From positions 6,941 through 70,940 of the forward strand of contig JAUMMZ010000003.1 of the NCBI GenBank assembly GCA_031296755.1: a stretch of 64,000 nt of DNA, given 5' to 3'. Positions within the stretch are counted from its first letter, which is position 1; each line of letters starts with the position of its first letter. Below, one piece after another: positions 1 through 7,687 of the stretch. The stretch is from Collinsella sp. GTDB taxonomy: Bacteria > Actinomycetota > Coriobacteriia > Coriobacteriales > Coriobacteriaceae. Below the pieces are notes generated by a model. The model made no database searches and was not told where the DNA came from. It was given only the letters and a program-made list of their open reading frames with translations. A program made the position numbers and the translations under genes.

Positions 1-1
1 C

Positions 2-832
2 GCTTACTCGATGGCCGGCAAGCCCGCGCTTGCCCCTGGTTTTGTCCTGGGCTACTTGGTCAACAACGCCGTCGTCACCCCGAGTGGCAACAGCGTTTCG
101 ACCGGCTTCTTGGGCGCCATGATCATGGCTGTCATCTGCGGTTACTTTGTCCGCTGGATGAAGACCTGGAAGGTCAACAACACCATCCAGACCATCATGC
201 CGATCCTGATCATCCCGATTCTGACCTCGCTCGTCCTGGGCATGGCCTACATCTACATCCTGGCCACGCCGCTTGGCTTTGTGATGGATTGGCTCACCAG
301 CGTGCTCGGTAGCCTGCAGGGCGGCTCCGCCGTCGTCCTGGGCCTGGTCATTGGCGTTATGACCGCCTTCGATATGGGTGGTCCCGTCAACAAGACCGCT
401 TCGACCTTTACCATGGCCATCATGGCCTCCGGCATCTACGGCCCCAACGGTATGTTCCGCGTCGCTGTCGCCATTCCCCCGATTGCTTGCGGCCTCGCTG
501 CGCTCATCGCCAAGAACAAGTTCGATGACGCTGACCGTCAGATGGGTATCTCCGCACTGTTTATGGGCTGCATCGGTATTACCGAGGGCGCTATCCCCTT
601 CGCGGTCAAGGATCTCGGTCACACCCTTCCCGGCATCTGCATCGGTTCTGCCGTGGGTGCGGCGCTTGCCGCCTTCCAGGGTATCGACTGCTACGTCCCG
701 CACGGTGGCTTTATTGTCGCCCTTGCCACCAACAACGTCGCGCTGTTCTGCCTGGACATCGTGATTGGCTCCGTGGTCGCCGCTGCAATCCTGATTGCCA
801 TGAAGCCCACGCTCGACAAGCAGGCCAAGTAA
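2..832 (+). CDS. PTS fructose-family permease, EIIC component (5' end missing)
   Basis: This is the membrane channel of a sugar phosphotransferase system, which imports a sugar while the EIIA/EIIB chain phosphorylates it. The reading frame is open to the window edge, so the start lies upstream and about 276 residues are visible. The motif DMGGPVNKTA near residue 124 is typical of fructose-type EIIC proteins, and several long hydrophobic segments are spread along the protein. It opens an operon with aldolase, transaldolase, transketolase and EIIA genes downstream. No EIIB is visible here and it is presumably encoded upstream. The substrate cannot be read from the sequence. A fructose-like ketose or a polyol is most likely. 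Confidence 0.88.
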   Translation, partial: AYSMAGKPALAPGFVLGYLVNNAVVTPSGNSVSTGFLGAMIMAVICGYFVRWMKTWKVNNTIQTIMPILIIPILTSLVLGMAYIYILATPLGFVMDWLTSVLGSLQGGSAVVLGLVIGVMTAFDMGGPVNKTASTFTMAIMASGIYGPNGMFRVAVAIPPIACGLAALIAKNKFDDADRQMGISALFMGCIGITEGAIPFAVKDLGHTLPGICIGSAVGAALAAFQGIDCYVPHGGFIVALATNNVALFCLDIVIGSVVAAAILIAMKPTLDKQAK

Positions 833-846
833 CCCTTTAAGGACTC

Positions 847-907
847 CGGTTGTGCGGAGGGATGGATTTGACTCCGCACAACCGCCCCTACACAACAAAA
901 TCCATCC
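847..907 (+). promoter_or_regulatory. Intercistronic stem-loop, possible H-type pseudoknot
   Basis: A perfect 13-bp stem pairs 847-859 with 872-884. Ten bases of its loop (860-869, GGATGGATTT) are exactly complementary to 898-907 (AAATCCATCC), which would form a pseudoknot or an alternative helix. It lies between EIIC and the GatZ-like gene and has no U-tract, so RNA processing or translational control is likelier than simple termination. The role is inference. Confidence 0.45.
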
Positions 908-976
908 GTACTGATAGGGCCCGCATCTGGGTCCCAGGGAACTTTTGTCAAAAATCCTCTGGAGAAGGAGAACAAA

Positions 977-2251
977 ATGTCCAACCTCACCATCCGCCAG
1001 GCCGTTCAGGGCATGCTCAAGCTGCAAGATAGCGGCGATCACGCAACCATGGTCGGCATTGGCCCCATGAGCCCCAACCTGATTCAGGCCGTGTTCGAGC
1101 TTGCCAAGGACGAGGATTTCCCGCCCATGTTTATCGCCAGCCGCAACCAGGTCGATATGGACGAGATGGGCGCCGGCTACGTCAACGGTTGGGACCAGAA
1201 GCGCTTTGCCGCCGACATCAAGAAGGTTGCCGACGAGGTGGGTTACACCGGCCCGTACTACCTGTGCCGCGATCACGGCGGTCCGTGGCAGCGCGACGAG
1301 GAGCGTAACGCCCACCTGCCCGAGGACGAGGCCATGGAGCTCGCCCGCAAGTCCTTCGTCGCCGACATGGAGGCAGGCTTTGACCTGCTGATGGTCGACC
1401 CCACCAAGGACCCCTATCAGATCGGCAAGGTTATTCCGCTTGACGTGGTGCTTCGCCGCACGATCGATCTTATCGACTACCTTGAGCAGTACCGTCGCGA
1501 GCATAACCTGCCCGAGGTCGCCTATGAGGTCGGTACCGAGGAGACCAATGGCGGGTTGACCTCTACCGATAAGTACGAGGAGTTCATTTCTCAGCTGCAG
1601 CCCGAGCTCGAGAAGCGCGGCTGCCCCATGCCCACCTTTATCGTCGGCCAGACCGGTACGCTCACCCGTTGGACCGAGCAGGTTGGCCATTACAACTTTA
1701 AGAACGCCCGCGAGCTCGCCGACATGGCAAAGCGCTACGGCGTGGGCCTGAAGGAGCACAACGCCGACTACCTGGACGACGCGACGCTGCTCGAGCACAT
1801 TCCGGCTCATGTGACCGCTTCCAATGTCGCCCCTCAGTACGGCACCGAGGAGACCCGCGCCTACCTCAAGCTCTGCGCTACCGAGCAGATTCTGGTCGAC
1901 AACGGCCTGTGCGACGATCCCTCCGACCTGTATCACACGCTGCTGGTCAAGGCTATCAAGACCGAGCGCTGGCGCAAGTGGATGACCGGCGATGATGTCA
2001 ACCTGCAGGTTGACGACATTCTGGCCGACGACGAGCTCAGCCTGAAGATTCTGGATGTCTCCGGCCACTACGCGTTCAACGATCCCGAGGTCAAGGAGCA
2101 GGTCGAGAAGCTCTATCGCAACCTCGCTGCCCAGGATATCGACGGCAAGCGCTTTGTGATCGAGCACATCAAGCGCCCGATTAAGCAGTACGTCGTCGGT
2201 CTTAACCTCAAGGGCGTCACGAGCCGCATCGAGAAGGCTCTCGAGGACTAG
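977..2251 (+). CDS. GatZ/KbaZ-family tagatose-bisphosphate aldolase subunit-like protein
   Basis: The 424-residue protein has the size and sequence style of the D-tagatose-1,6-bisphosphate aldolase non-catalytic subunit family (GatZ/KbaZ). Members of that family support class II aldolases, and some relatives act as sugar-phosphate epimerases. Visible blocks include YLCRDHGGPW, DLLMVDPTKDPY, EVGTEETNGG and GVGLKEHNADYL, consistent with a TIM-barrel sugar-phosphate enzyme. The start follows a strong GAGAAGGAG ribosome site. No catalytic GatY/KbaY partner is visible in the window; the operon encodes an Fsa-type transaldolase instead. It may therefore work alone, for example as an epimerase, but that is inference. 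Confidence 0.8.
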   Translation: MSNLTIRQAVQGMLKLQDSGDHATMVGIGPMSPNLIQAVFELAKDEDFPPMFIASRNQVDMDEMGAGYVNGWDQKRFAADIKKVADEVGYTGPYYLCRDHGGPWQRDEERNAHLPEDEAMELARKSFVADMEAGFDLLMVDPTKDPYQIGKVIPLDVVLRRTIDLIDYLEQYRREHNLPEVAYEVGTEETNGGLTSTDKYEEFISQLQPELEKRGCPMPTFIVGQTGTLTRWTEQVGHYNFKNARELADMAKRYGVGLKEHNADYLDDATLLEHIPAHVTASNVAPQYGTEETRAYLKLCATEQILVDNGLCDDPSDLYHTLLVKAIKTERWRKWMTGDDVNLQVDDILADDELSLKILDVSGHYAFNDPEVKEQVEKLYRNLAAQDIDGKRFVIEHIKRPIKQYVVGLNLKGVTSRIEKALED

Positions 2252-2256
2252 GTAGT

Positions 2257-2401
2257 TCCGGCGTTTTGACAAACGCCGGACCGGTCGACGCTGCGCGAGC
2301 ATCTGCCGGGCAATCTGGCGCTCAAGCCGTCGCTCGCGTACCAAAGTACGCTTCGCTCCTCTTTCGCACCACCTTGCCACGGCAGCCGCCCGCTCGCTGA
2401 C
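2257..2401. other. Structured intergenic element, copy A
   Basis: A perfect hairpin (2257-2266 with 2271-2280, TGAC loop) is followed by a longer folded region. A helix pairs 2295-2300 with 2392-2397 and 2304-2308 with 2380-2384, and a small hairpin joins 2336-2341 to 2346-2351. The blocks TCGACGCTGC (2285), GGCAATCTG (2309), CACCTTGC (2370) and TCGCTGAC (2394) recur in the same order at 63532, 63556, 63617 and 63641, where the helices have different sequences that still pair. It lies inside a transcribed operon between the GatZ-like and transaldolase genes. Function unknown. Confidence 0.55.
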
Positions 2402-2469
2402 GTTGGTTCGACCAGTGATTGAGCCGTTGTCCTTAGATTGCTAGCTATTCCTTCGAAGGAGTTTGTACC

Positions 2470-3153
2470 ATGAAGTTCTTTATCGATACCGCCAACCTTG
2501 ACGAGATCGCCGAGGCCAAGAGCTGGGGCTGCCTTGCCGGCGTCACCACCAATCCGTCCCTGTACGCCAAGACCGGCGGTAAGCTCGCCGACTTTGAGCC
2601 CCATATGCTCAAGATTGCCGAGCTCTGCGAGGGTCTGCCCGTGTCTGCCGAGTCCACCGCGACTACTGCCGAGGGCATGATCGAGGAGGGCAAGCGTCTT
2701 GCCGCCCTGGCTCCCAACATTGTGGTCAAGCTCCCCGTCTGCGAGGCCGGCCTCGCCGCCTGCCGCGCGCTGGCCGATGCGGGCGTGCGCGTCAACATGA
2801 CGCTCGTCTTCTCGCCGACCCAGGCCTTGATGGCCGCCAACGCCGGCGCCCGCTACATCAGCCCGTTTGTGGGACGCTTCGATGACATAGCCGAGGACGG
2901 TATCTCGCAGCTCGACAACGTTGTGACCTGCATCAAGAACTATGACTGGACCGGTAAGAACGTCGACGACACCGTCGAGATCATCACCGCATCCGTCCGC
3001 ACGCCCAATCACGTGACCCAGGCGGCGCTACTCGGTGCCGATATTGCGACCGTCCCCATGGCCGCTCTTAAGAAATGCCTGCATCACCCGCTGACCGACC
3101 AGGGCCTTGCCTCGTTCGAGGCCGACTGGAAAAAGGTCGTCGAGGCACAGTAA
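2470..3153 (+). CDS. fsa: Fsa/TalC-type transaldolase or fructose-6-phosphate aldolase
   Basis: This is a class I (Schiff-base) aldolase/transaldolase of the small 220-residue type, acting on sugar phosphates in the cytoplasm. It has 227 residues, matching the family. The N-terminal block FIDTANLDEI, the GVTTNPSL motif near residue 24 and the catalytic lysine K87 in NIVVKLPV are all present. The start follows GAAGGAG. It is placed between the GatZ-like gene and the split transketolase, so it probably performs three-carbon transfer or cleavage within the same sugar pathway. A second paralogue lies at 50900-51604. Transaldolase and F6P aldolase activity cannot be separated by eye. Confidence 0.88.
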   Translation: MKFFIDTANLDEIAEAKSWGCLAGVTTNPSLYAKTGGKLADFEPHMLKIAELCEGLPVSAESTATTAEGMIEEGKRLAALAPNIVVKLPVCEAGLAACRALADAGVRVNMTLVFSPTQALMAANAGARYISPFVGRFDDIAEDGISQLDNVVTCIKNYDWTGKNVDDTVEIITASVRTPNHVTQAALLGADIATVPMAALKKCLHHPLTDQGLASFEADWKKVVEAQ

Positions 3154-3215
3154 CGATGGTTCTGCCGGCCCAGCATTTGTTATGCCGGGCCGGCGTGCTC
3201 AAGAGAGGAAACTCC

Positions 3216-4046
3216 ATGACCGATCAGGAACTGGCCAAGATTGCCAATGAGGTTCGCCGCGGTATTGTCACGGGTGTCCACGCCGCCAAGTCGGGGCATC
3301 CGGGCGGGTCGCTTGGCGCCGCCGACATTATGACCTACCTCTACTTTGAGGAAATGGATGTCGACCCGGCAAATCCGAGCCGCGCCGACCGCGACCGCTT
3401 TGTGCTCTCCAAGGGCCATTGCGCTCCGGCACTCTATGCCGTGCTCGCCGAGCGCGAGTTCTTTCCCAAGGAGGAGCTCGAGACGCTCCGTCATATCGGC
3501 AGCCGCCTGCAGGGCCATCCCAATATGAATGACACGCCGGGCGTCGACATGTCTACCGGATCGCTCGGTCAGGGTATCTCCGCCGCGGTTGGAATGGCGC
3601 TCGCCGCAAAGCACTGGGGTGACAGCTACCGCGTCTACACGCTGTTGGGCGACGGCGAGTGCGAGGAGGGCCAGGTGTGGGAGGCGGCCATGTTCGCCGG
3701 CAACTACGACCTGGATAACCTCGTCGCTATCGTCGATCACAATGGCCTGCAAATTGACGGCAGTATCGACGAAGTTAACTCGGCTATGCCGCTTGCCGAC
3801 AAGTTCCGTGCCTTTAAGTGGCATGTGATTGAGCTCGCCGACGGTAACGACATGGCGCAGATTGCTGCCGCCTTTGCCGAGGCCCGCAAAGTGAGCGACT
3901 CGCCTGTGGCCATTATCGCCGAGACGGTGAAGGGCAAGGGTGTTTCCTTTATGGAAAACCAGGTGGGCTGGCACGGCAAGGCACCCAACGATGAACAGTT
4001 TGAGCAGGCCATGGCCGAGCTCGCAGCAGCAGGGGAGGAGCTCTAA
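3216..4046 (+). CDS. Transketolase, N-terminal subunit
   Basis: This is the thiamine-diphosphate-binding half of a two-subunit transketolase, which moves two-carbon ketol units between sugar phosphates. The ATG at 3216 follows GAGAGGAA and gives 276 residues. The open frame extends further upstream, but there it overlaps the transaldolase gene and lacks a ribosome site. The TPP motif GDGECEEGQVW, with a downstream VDHNGLQ, is clear, and an early HAAKSGHPGGSLG block matches transketolases. Its stop codon overlaps the start of the C-terminal subunit by one base (TAATG), so the two are probably translationally coupled. Confidence 0.93.
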   Translation: MTDQELAKIANEVRRGIVTGVHAAKSGHPGGSLGAADIMTYLYFEEMDVDPANPSRADRDRFVLSKGHCAPALYAVLAEREFFPKEELETLRHIGSRLQGHPNMNDTPGVDMSTGSLGQGISAAVGMALAAKHWGDSYRVYTLLGDGECEEGQVWEAAMFAGNYDLDNLVAIVDHNGLQIDGSIDEVNSAMPLADKFRAFKWHVIELADGNDMAQIAAAFAEARKVSDSPVAIIAETVKGKGVSFMENQVGWHGKAPNDEQFEQAMAELAAAGEEL

Positions 4047-4984
4047 TGGCAGACGTCAAGAAAGTCGCCACGCGCGTTAGCTATGGCGAGGCACTTGTCG
4101 AGCTGGGCAATGAGCACGATGACTTTGTGGTTCTCGATGCCGACCTGGCCGCCGCCACGCAGACCGGTAAGTTTAAGGCTGCGCACCCTGAGCGCTTCTA
4201 CGACGCCGGCATTGCCGAGAGCAACTTGATGGGGCTTGCCGCCGGCATTGCAACCACGGGCCACGTCGCTTTTGCAAGCACCTTTGCCATGTTCGCCGCC
4301 GGCCGCGCGTACGAGCAAGTGCGTAATTCCATCGGCTATCCGCACCTCAACGTCAAAATCGGCGCCACGCATGCGGGCATTTCGGTCGGTGAAGACGGCG
4401 CCACGCATCAGTGCTGCGAGGACATCGCGCTCATGCGCACGATCCCGGGTATGACGGTGATCGTTCCCGCCGATGACATCGAGGCTCGCGCTTGCGTGCG
4501 CGCCGCCTATGAGTTTGAGGGACCGGTCTACATGCGTTTCGGCCGCCTGGCAACACCGGTCATCAACGATCGCGAGGACTATGAGTTCAAGATTGGTCGC
4601 GGAGTGGTCGTGCGCGAGGGGTCCGATGTGACCATCATCGCTTGTGGCCTCATGGTTGCCGAGGCGCTTGAAGCTGCCGAGGCGCTCGCTGTCGATGGTA
4701 TCGATGCCGAGGTTATCAACATGCACACGATCAAGCCGCTTGATGAGCGCCTGGTAGTTGCCAGCGCCAAGAAGACCGGTCGCGTGGTCACTGCCGAGGA
4801 GCACTCGATTATCGGCGGTCTTGGCGAGGCCGTGGCCTCGGTACTCGCGGAACAGCATCCGGTGCCGATGCGACGTGTCGGCGTGCGCGATATGTATGGC
4901 GAGTCCGGCCCTGCGGTCGATTTGCTGCACGAGTACGGTTTGGACGCCGACGGTATCGAAGCTGCGGTCAGGTCTGTGTTGTAA
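4046..4984 (+). CDS. Transketolase, C-terminal subunit
   Basis: This second half of the split transketolase supplies the pyrimidine-binding and C-terminal domains; the two subunits build one active site. It has 312 residues. The block DAGIAESNLMGLAAGIA contains the glutamate that activates the cofactor in this superfamily, and the later GATHQCCEDIALMRTIPGM block is characteristic. The start overlaps the stop of the N-subunit gene. Together with the transaldolase it equips this operon with pentose-phosphate carbon-shuffling enzymes separate from any housekeeping set. Confidence 0.93.
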   Translation: MADVKKVATRVSYGEALVELGNEHDDFVVLDADLAAATQTGKFKAAHPERFYDAGIAESNLMGLAAGIATTGHVAFASTFAMFAAGRAYEQVRNSIGYPHLNVKIGATHAGISVGEDGATHQCCEDIALMRTIPGMTVIVPADDIEARACVRAAYEFEGPVYMRFGRLATPVINDREDYEFKIGRGVVVREGSDVTIIACGLMVAEALEAAEALAVDGIDAEVINMHTIKPLDERLVVASAKKTGRVVTAEEHSIIGGLGEAVASVLAEQHPVPMRRVGVRDMYGESGPAVDLLHEYGLDADGIEAAVRSVL

Positions 4985-4995
4985 GGAAGGTTTCC

Positions 4996-5448
4996 ATGGG
5001 ATTTGTATCTGCCAACCAAGTGACGATCGGGTATACCGCCGCCTCGCGCGAGGACGCCCTGCATTATTTGTCCGAGCAGGCCATCGAGCTCGGTTTTGCC
5101 GATGACGCATCTGCCGTAGAGGCTGCCTTTATTGCTCGCGAGAACGAGGCCGAGACCGGCCTTGTCGCCGGTTTTGCCGTTCCGCATGCCAAAAGCGACG
5201 CGATCCACACGCCGGGCGTTGCCGTGCTTAAACTGGCCGAGCCCGTTGAATGGCCGAGCTTCGATGGGGTGCCCGTCGATGTTGCGCTCGCGCTGTACGT
5301 GCCCGCCGGCGAGGCTGGAACCACGCACCTGCGTCTGCTCTCCAAGGCTGCCGTGATGCTGATGGACGCCGGCTTCCGTGACAAGGTGCGCGCGAGCACC
5401 GATCCCGTTGAGATTGCGGAGCTCATCAATAGCGGACTCGAAGACTAG
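4996..5448 (+). CDS. PTS EIIA component, fructose/mannitol family
   Basis: This cytoplasmic phosphocarrier passes phosphate from HPr to an EIIB subunit. It has 150 residues, normal for a single EIIA domain. The phospho-accepting histidine is H64 in GFAVPHAKSD. The gene starts after TAAGGAAGG, 11 bases behind the transketolase, and ends the operon opened by the EIIC permease. Separate EIIA and EIIC genes in one operon suggest that both serve the same sugar. Confidence 0.9.
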   Translation: MGFVSANQVTIGYTAASREDALHYLSEQAIELGFADDASAVEAAFIARENEAETGLVAGFAVPHAKSDAIHTPGVAVLKLAEPVEWPSFDGVPVDVALALYVPAGEAGTTHLRLLSKAAVMLMDAGFRDKVRASTDPVEIAELINSGLED

Positions 5449-5491
5449 AACGGTCATCCCGTTCAATCAATCGATCCTTTTCCAAGGAAAA

Positions 5492-5522
5492 GGGCCGCGA
5501 CGCCATAGAGGTGTCGCGGCCC
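5492..5522 (+). terminator. Rho-independent terminator of the PTS/transketolase operon
   Basis: A GC-rich stem begins GGGCCGCGAC at 5492 and pairs with GTGTCGCGGCCC ending at 5522, with a short loop and TGTTTG after it. It lies about 45 bases downstream of the EIIA stop codon. Confidence 0.75.
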
Positions 5523-5528
5523 TGTTTG

Positions 5529-5580
5529 CGTTTCCCCAGATAAAACCTGCCAAAATAAACCTGTCCCTTTTTGGTAGGCT
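5529..5580. repeat. REP-like repeat, CCTGCC family, copy 1
   Basis: This is a roughly 52-bp repeat starting GCGTTTCCCCAGATAAAACC, then arms CCTGCCAAAA and TTTTGGTAGG around AACCTGTCCC. Near-identical copies lie at 6585, 9631 (inverted) and 11802. The right arm of this copy has one change (TAGG for CAGG). Confidence 0.8.
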
Positions 5581-5612
5581 GCGTCATAAAGCTTCTGTCT
5601 ATGTAATAAAAG

Positions 5613-5638
5613 TACAATATGATATATACGTTATATAC
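5613..5638 (+). promoter_or_regulatory. Promoter-region palindrome upstream of first HAD gene
   Basis: A TACAAT hexamer (5613-5618) could be a -10 box and is followed by TATATA-CGT-TATATA (5623-5637). The same block, as a perfect GTATATA-CGT-TATATAC, lies upstream of the second HAD gene at 7611-7627. It could be an operator for the neighbouring LacI-type regulator. That link is inference. Confidence 0.4.
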
Positions 5639-5692
5639 AAGCTTATAACGCGCAGCAGATTTGCGGTAACGCAAGCCGATGAAGGGGTCGAT

Positions 5693-6343
5693 ATGATCAA
5701 GGCTGTTATTTTTGACATGGATGGAACGCTGATCGATACCGAGCGTTTGGACATGAGGGCATGGAAGGTGGGCGCGGCCGAGCTGGGGATCGCGATTGAT
5801 GATGCGTTAATCCATCAGTTTATCGGCCGTTCGAATGCCGATGTTAAGGACATCCTTGAGGCGCATTACGGCAAGGGCGAAACCGCCGACGCGATTTTTG
5901 CCCGCAACATTGAGCTACACAGCGAGATGGCCAAGACCGACCTGGAGCTTAAGGCCGGCGCCGCCGAGTGCCTCGACGAGCTGCTGGCTGCGGGCTATCA
6001 CGTGGGCCTTGCGACGTCGTCACGCCGCGTCGCGGCCGAGCGCAATCTTAAGACGGTCGGCCTCTTTGACAAGTTTGAGACGGTGACCTGCGGCGAGGAC
6101 GTCGTGCACGGCAAGCCCGACCCCGAGATGTATCTGCTTGCCTGCGAGCGCGCGGGCTTAGCCCCCGAGGAATGCGCTGTGGTCGAGGATTCGCGCAACG
6201 GCTGCGTCTCGGGTATTACGGCCGGCTGCCATGTCTTTGCCGTCCCCGACATTGTGCCGCTGCCGCAGAATGTGGTGGATGGCTGCGAGGCCGTGCTCGA
6301 TACGCTGTTCGACCTGACGGCGGCGGTCAAGGCCGTGCGCTAA
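5693..6343 (+). CDS. HAD-superfamily phosphatase / beta-phosphoglucomutase-like, copy 1
   Basis: This is a small cytoplasmic phosphatase or phosphomutase acting on a sugar phosphate. It has 216 residues with nucleophile D8 and acid/base D10 in VIFDMDGTL, the cap domain after residue 15, a TSS motif near residue 104 and the Mg-binding VVEDSRNG block. I chose the ATG at 5693 because MIKAVIFDMDG is the usual N-terminus, although the frame stays open upstream. A paralogue of the same length lies at 7688-8338. The two are nearly identical over the second half and diverge mainly in the cap, which points to duplication followed by change in specificity. Confidence 0.85.
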   Translation: MIKAVIFDMDGTLIDTERLDMRAWKVGAAELGIAIDDALIHQFIGRSNADVKDILEAHYGKGETADAIFARNIELHSEMAKTDLELKAGAAECLDELLAAGYHVGLATSSRRVAAERNLKTVGLFDKFETVTCGEDVVHGKPDPEMYLLACERAGLAPEECAVVEDSRNGCVSGITAGCHVFAVPDIVPLPQNVVDGCEAVLDTLFDLTAAVKAVR

Positions 6344-6579
6344 AGGTATGCGCCGAGATCGATGACGGTGGCTTCGGAGTGGCCGCTTGCCTGGGTGCCG
6401 GCGCGCTCGGCGATCTGGGCGCCGATGCCGTGGCCGTCGGCTGCGGCATTCTGCTCTCCGGCGTCAATGATCTCAATTTTGATAACGGGATACAGGGCGA
6501 GGGCCTTGTGGATGCCAAGTATGCGCAGGGCGAGCTGCATGAATGCCTCCCTGTCCGTAACGGTGATTTGGCGTGGCAC
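6340..6579 (-). pseudogene. Remnant of LacI-family regulator gene
   Basis: The minus-strand frame encodes about 79 residues that match the LacI regulator at 8452-9564 in two joined pieces: the segment around AFMQLALRILGIHKALAL to GIGAQIAER, then the extreme C-terminus ending IDLGAYL. The missing piece corresponds to 351 bp (117 codons) between two GCGCTC hexamers in the intact gene, so the deletion probably occurred between short direct repeats. DNA-binding and most ligand-binding regions are gone. The 5' truncation abuts the repeat at 6585. It is unlikely to be functional. Confidence 0.8.
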
Positions 6580-6584
6580 TCTTC

Positions 6585-6637
6585 GCGTTTCCCCAGATAA
6601 AACCTGCCAAAATAAACCTGTCCCTTTTTGGCAGGTT
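6585..6637. repeat. REP-like repeat, CCTGCC family, copy 2; terminator of larE
   Basis: This is a full copy of the 53-bp repeat. Read on the minus strand it runs directly from the TAA stop of the larE-type gene: stop, CCTGCCAAAA arm, GGGACAG core, TTTTGGCAGG arm, then TTTTAT. It therefore looks like an intrinsic terminator for that gene. Confidence 0.8.
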
Positions 6638-7514
6638 ACTGATTCATGTTGCCGTGGATGTAGGGGGTGACCTCGGGGGAGATGTGGCCGCAGCCCAGCT
6701 CGCGCAGCGCGGACTCGATGGCGGCGGGCAATGGGGTCTTGCCCTCGGCATTGACGGTAGCACCGCCGAGGGTGGCAATCTTGGTGACATCTGCGGGAGC
6801 GGCCTCGATATGCATGCAGCCGCCGACCAAGCGCGCGCGTACCTGCGCCAGACCAAGATCGTGCAGGTAGTCCTCGCAGGCGCGGATTAAATCGACCTTC
6901 TCATGCGTAAGCTCCTCGCCTGTGGGGACGCGCGTGGCAAGACAGGCTCCCGCCGGCAGGCTCCAAACGGGATAGCCCCATGCGCGCAACAGCTCGCGCT
7001 CTTCGTCCTTGGTAAAGCCGACCTCCATAAGAGGGGAGCGTACGCCGAGCTCTTTGGCAGCGCGCATGCCGGGACGGTAGTCACCGCGATCGCTTGCATT
7101 GCTGCCATCGATGACGGTGGGAAAGCCGAGCGACTTAGCGTGGTTGACGATGGCGGTAAAGCCGGCGTGCTTGCAGTGGTAGCAACGGTTGGCGTCGTTG
7201 CAGGCTACTTGGGGGAGCTGCAACTGATCGACCGAAAGATTGAGCACGGGGAGCTTAAAATGCGGTCCCTCATTGGTTTGCCTGTCAACGGATCGCTCAA
7301 ACGAGGTCTGTTCGGGCGTGCCGATGAGCGGCGTGGTGAGGTGAACGAGAAGCGTGCTGGCAGGCATGATGCGGGCGCAGACCGCGGCCAAAAAGCTGCT
7401 GTCGACGCCACCGGAAAAGCCGATGGCGACGCGTCCGTATGCCAAAAGCAGCTGTTCGAGCGCCGCGAGTTTGTCCTGAAGCTCCTTTGCAGGTGCGGTA
7501 GTGTCTGAAAGCAT
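6636..7514 (-). CDS. larE: LarE-type ATP-dependent sulfur transferase
   Basis: LarE proteins belong to the PP-loop ATPases and donate sulfur while building the nickel-pincer cofactor of lactate racemase. This 292-residue protein has the PP-loop SGGVDSS at 34-40, DGSNASD at 136-142, and cysteine C191 in ACLATR, the position used as a sacrificial sulfur donor in characterised LarE. A further CxxC pair (C111/C114, RCYHCK) is present. It starts after AAGGATCG. No larA, larB or larC is visible nearby, so the partner genes must lie elsewhere or the protein may serve another sulfur transfer. The gene sits between the two copies of the HAD/lacI duplication. Confidence 0.82.
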   Translation of the reverse strand: MLSDTTAPAKELQDKLAALEQLLLAYGRVAIGFSGGVDSSFLAAVCARIMPASTLLVHLTTPLIGTPEQTSFERSVDRQTNEGPHFKLPVLNLSVDQLQLPQVACNDANRCYHCKHAGFTAIVNHAKSLGFPTVIDGSNASDRGDYRPGMRAAKELGVRSPLMEVGFTKDEERELLRAWGYPVWSLPAGACLATRVPTGEELTHEKVDLIRACEDYLHDLGLAQVRARLVGGCMHIEAAPADVTKIATLGGATVNAEGKTPLPAAIESALRELGCGHISPEVTPYIHGNMNQ

Positions 7515-7610
7515 GAAACGATCCTTACCGTTGAGTACTCGGTCGAAAACTATAATCCTATCGGACTGCTCGTCATATGACTCCTGCCTATGTAACGAAA
7601 GTGCAATATG

Positions 7611-7627
7611 GTATATACGTTATATAC
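7611..7627. promoter_or_regulatory. Perfect 17-bp palindrome upstream of second HAD gene
   Basis: GTATATA and TATATAC flank a CGT centre. The block is shared with the promoter region of the first HAD gene although the sequence further downstream has diverged, which suggests a conserved operator. Confidence 0.45.
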
Positions 7628-7687
7628 AAATTGTCAAATACGGTAGAGTTGCGGCAATGCGACAGTGAGAGTCGATGGGGGATCGAT

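Noticed and set aside
2248..3012. 254-residue minus-strand frame over the structured element and transaldolase
   Set aside because: It overlaps a well-supported transaldolase gene and an element with clear helices; no ribosome site or domain.
6172..6600. Plus-strand frame after the first HAD gene
   Set aside because: The DNA matches the minus-strand lacI gene, so it is a regulator remnant and not a new plus-strand gene.
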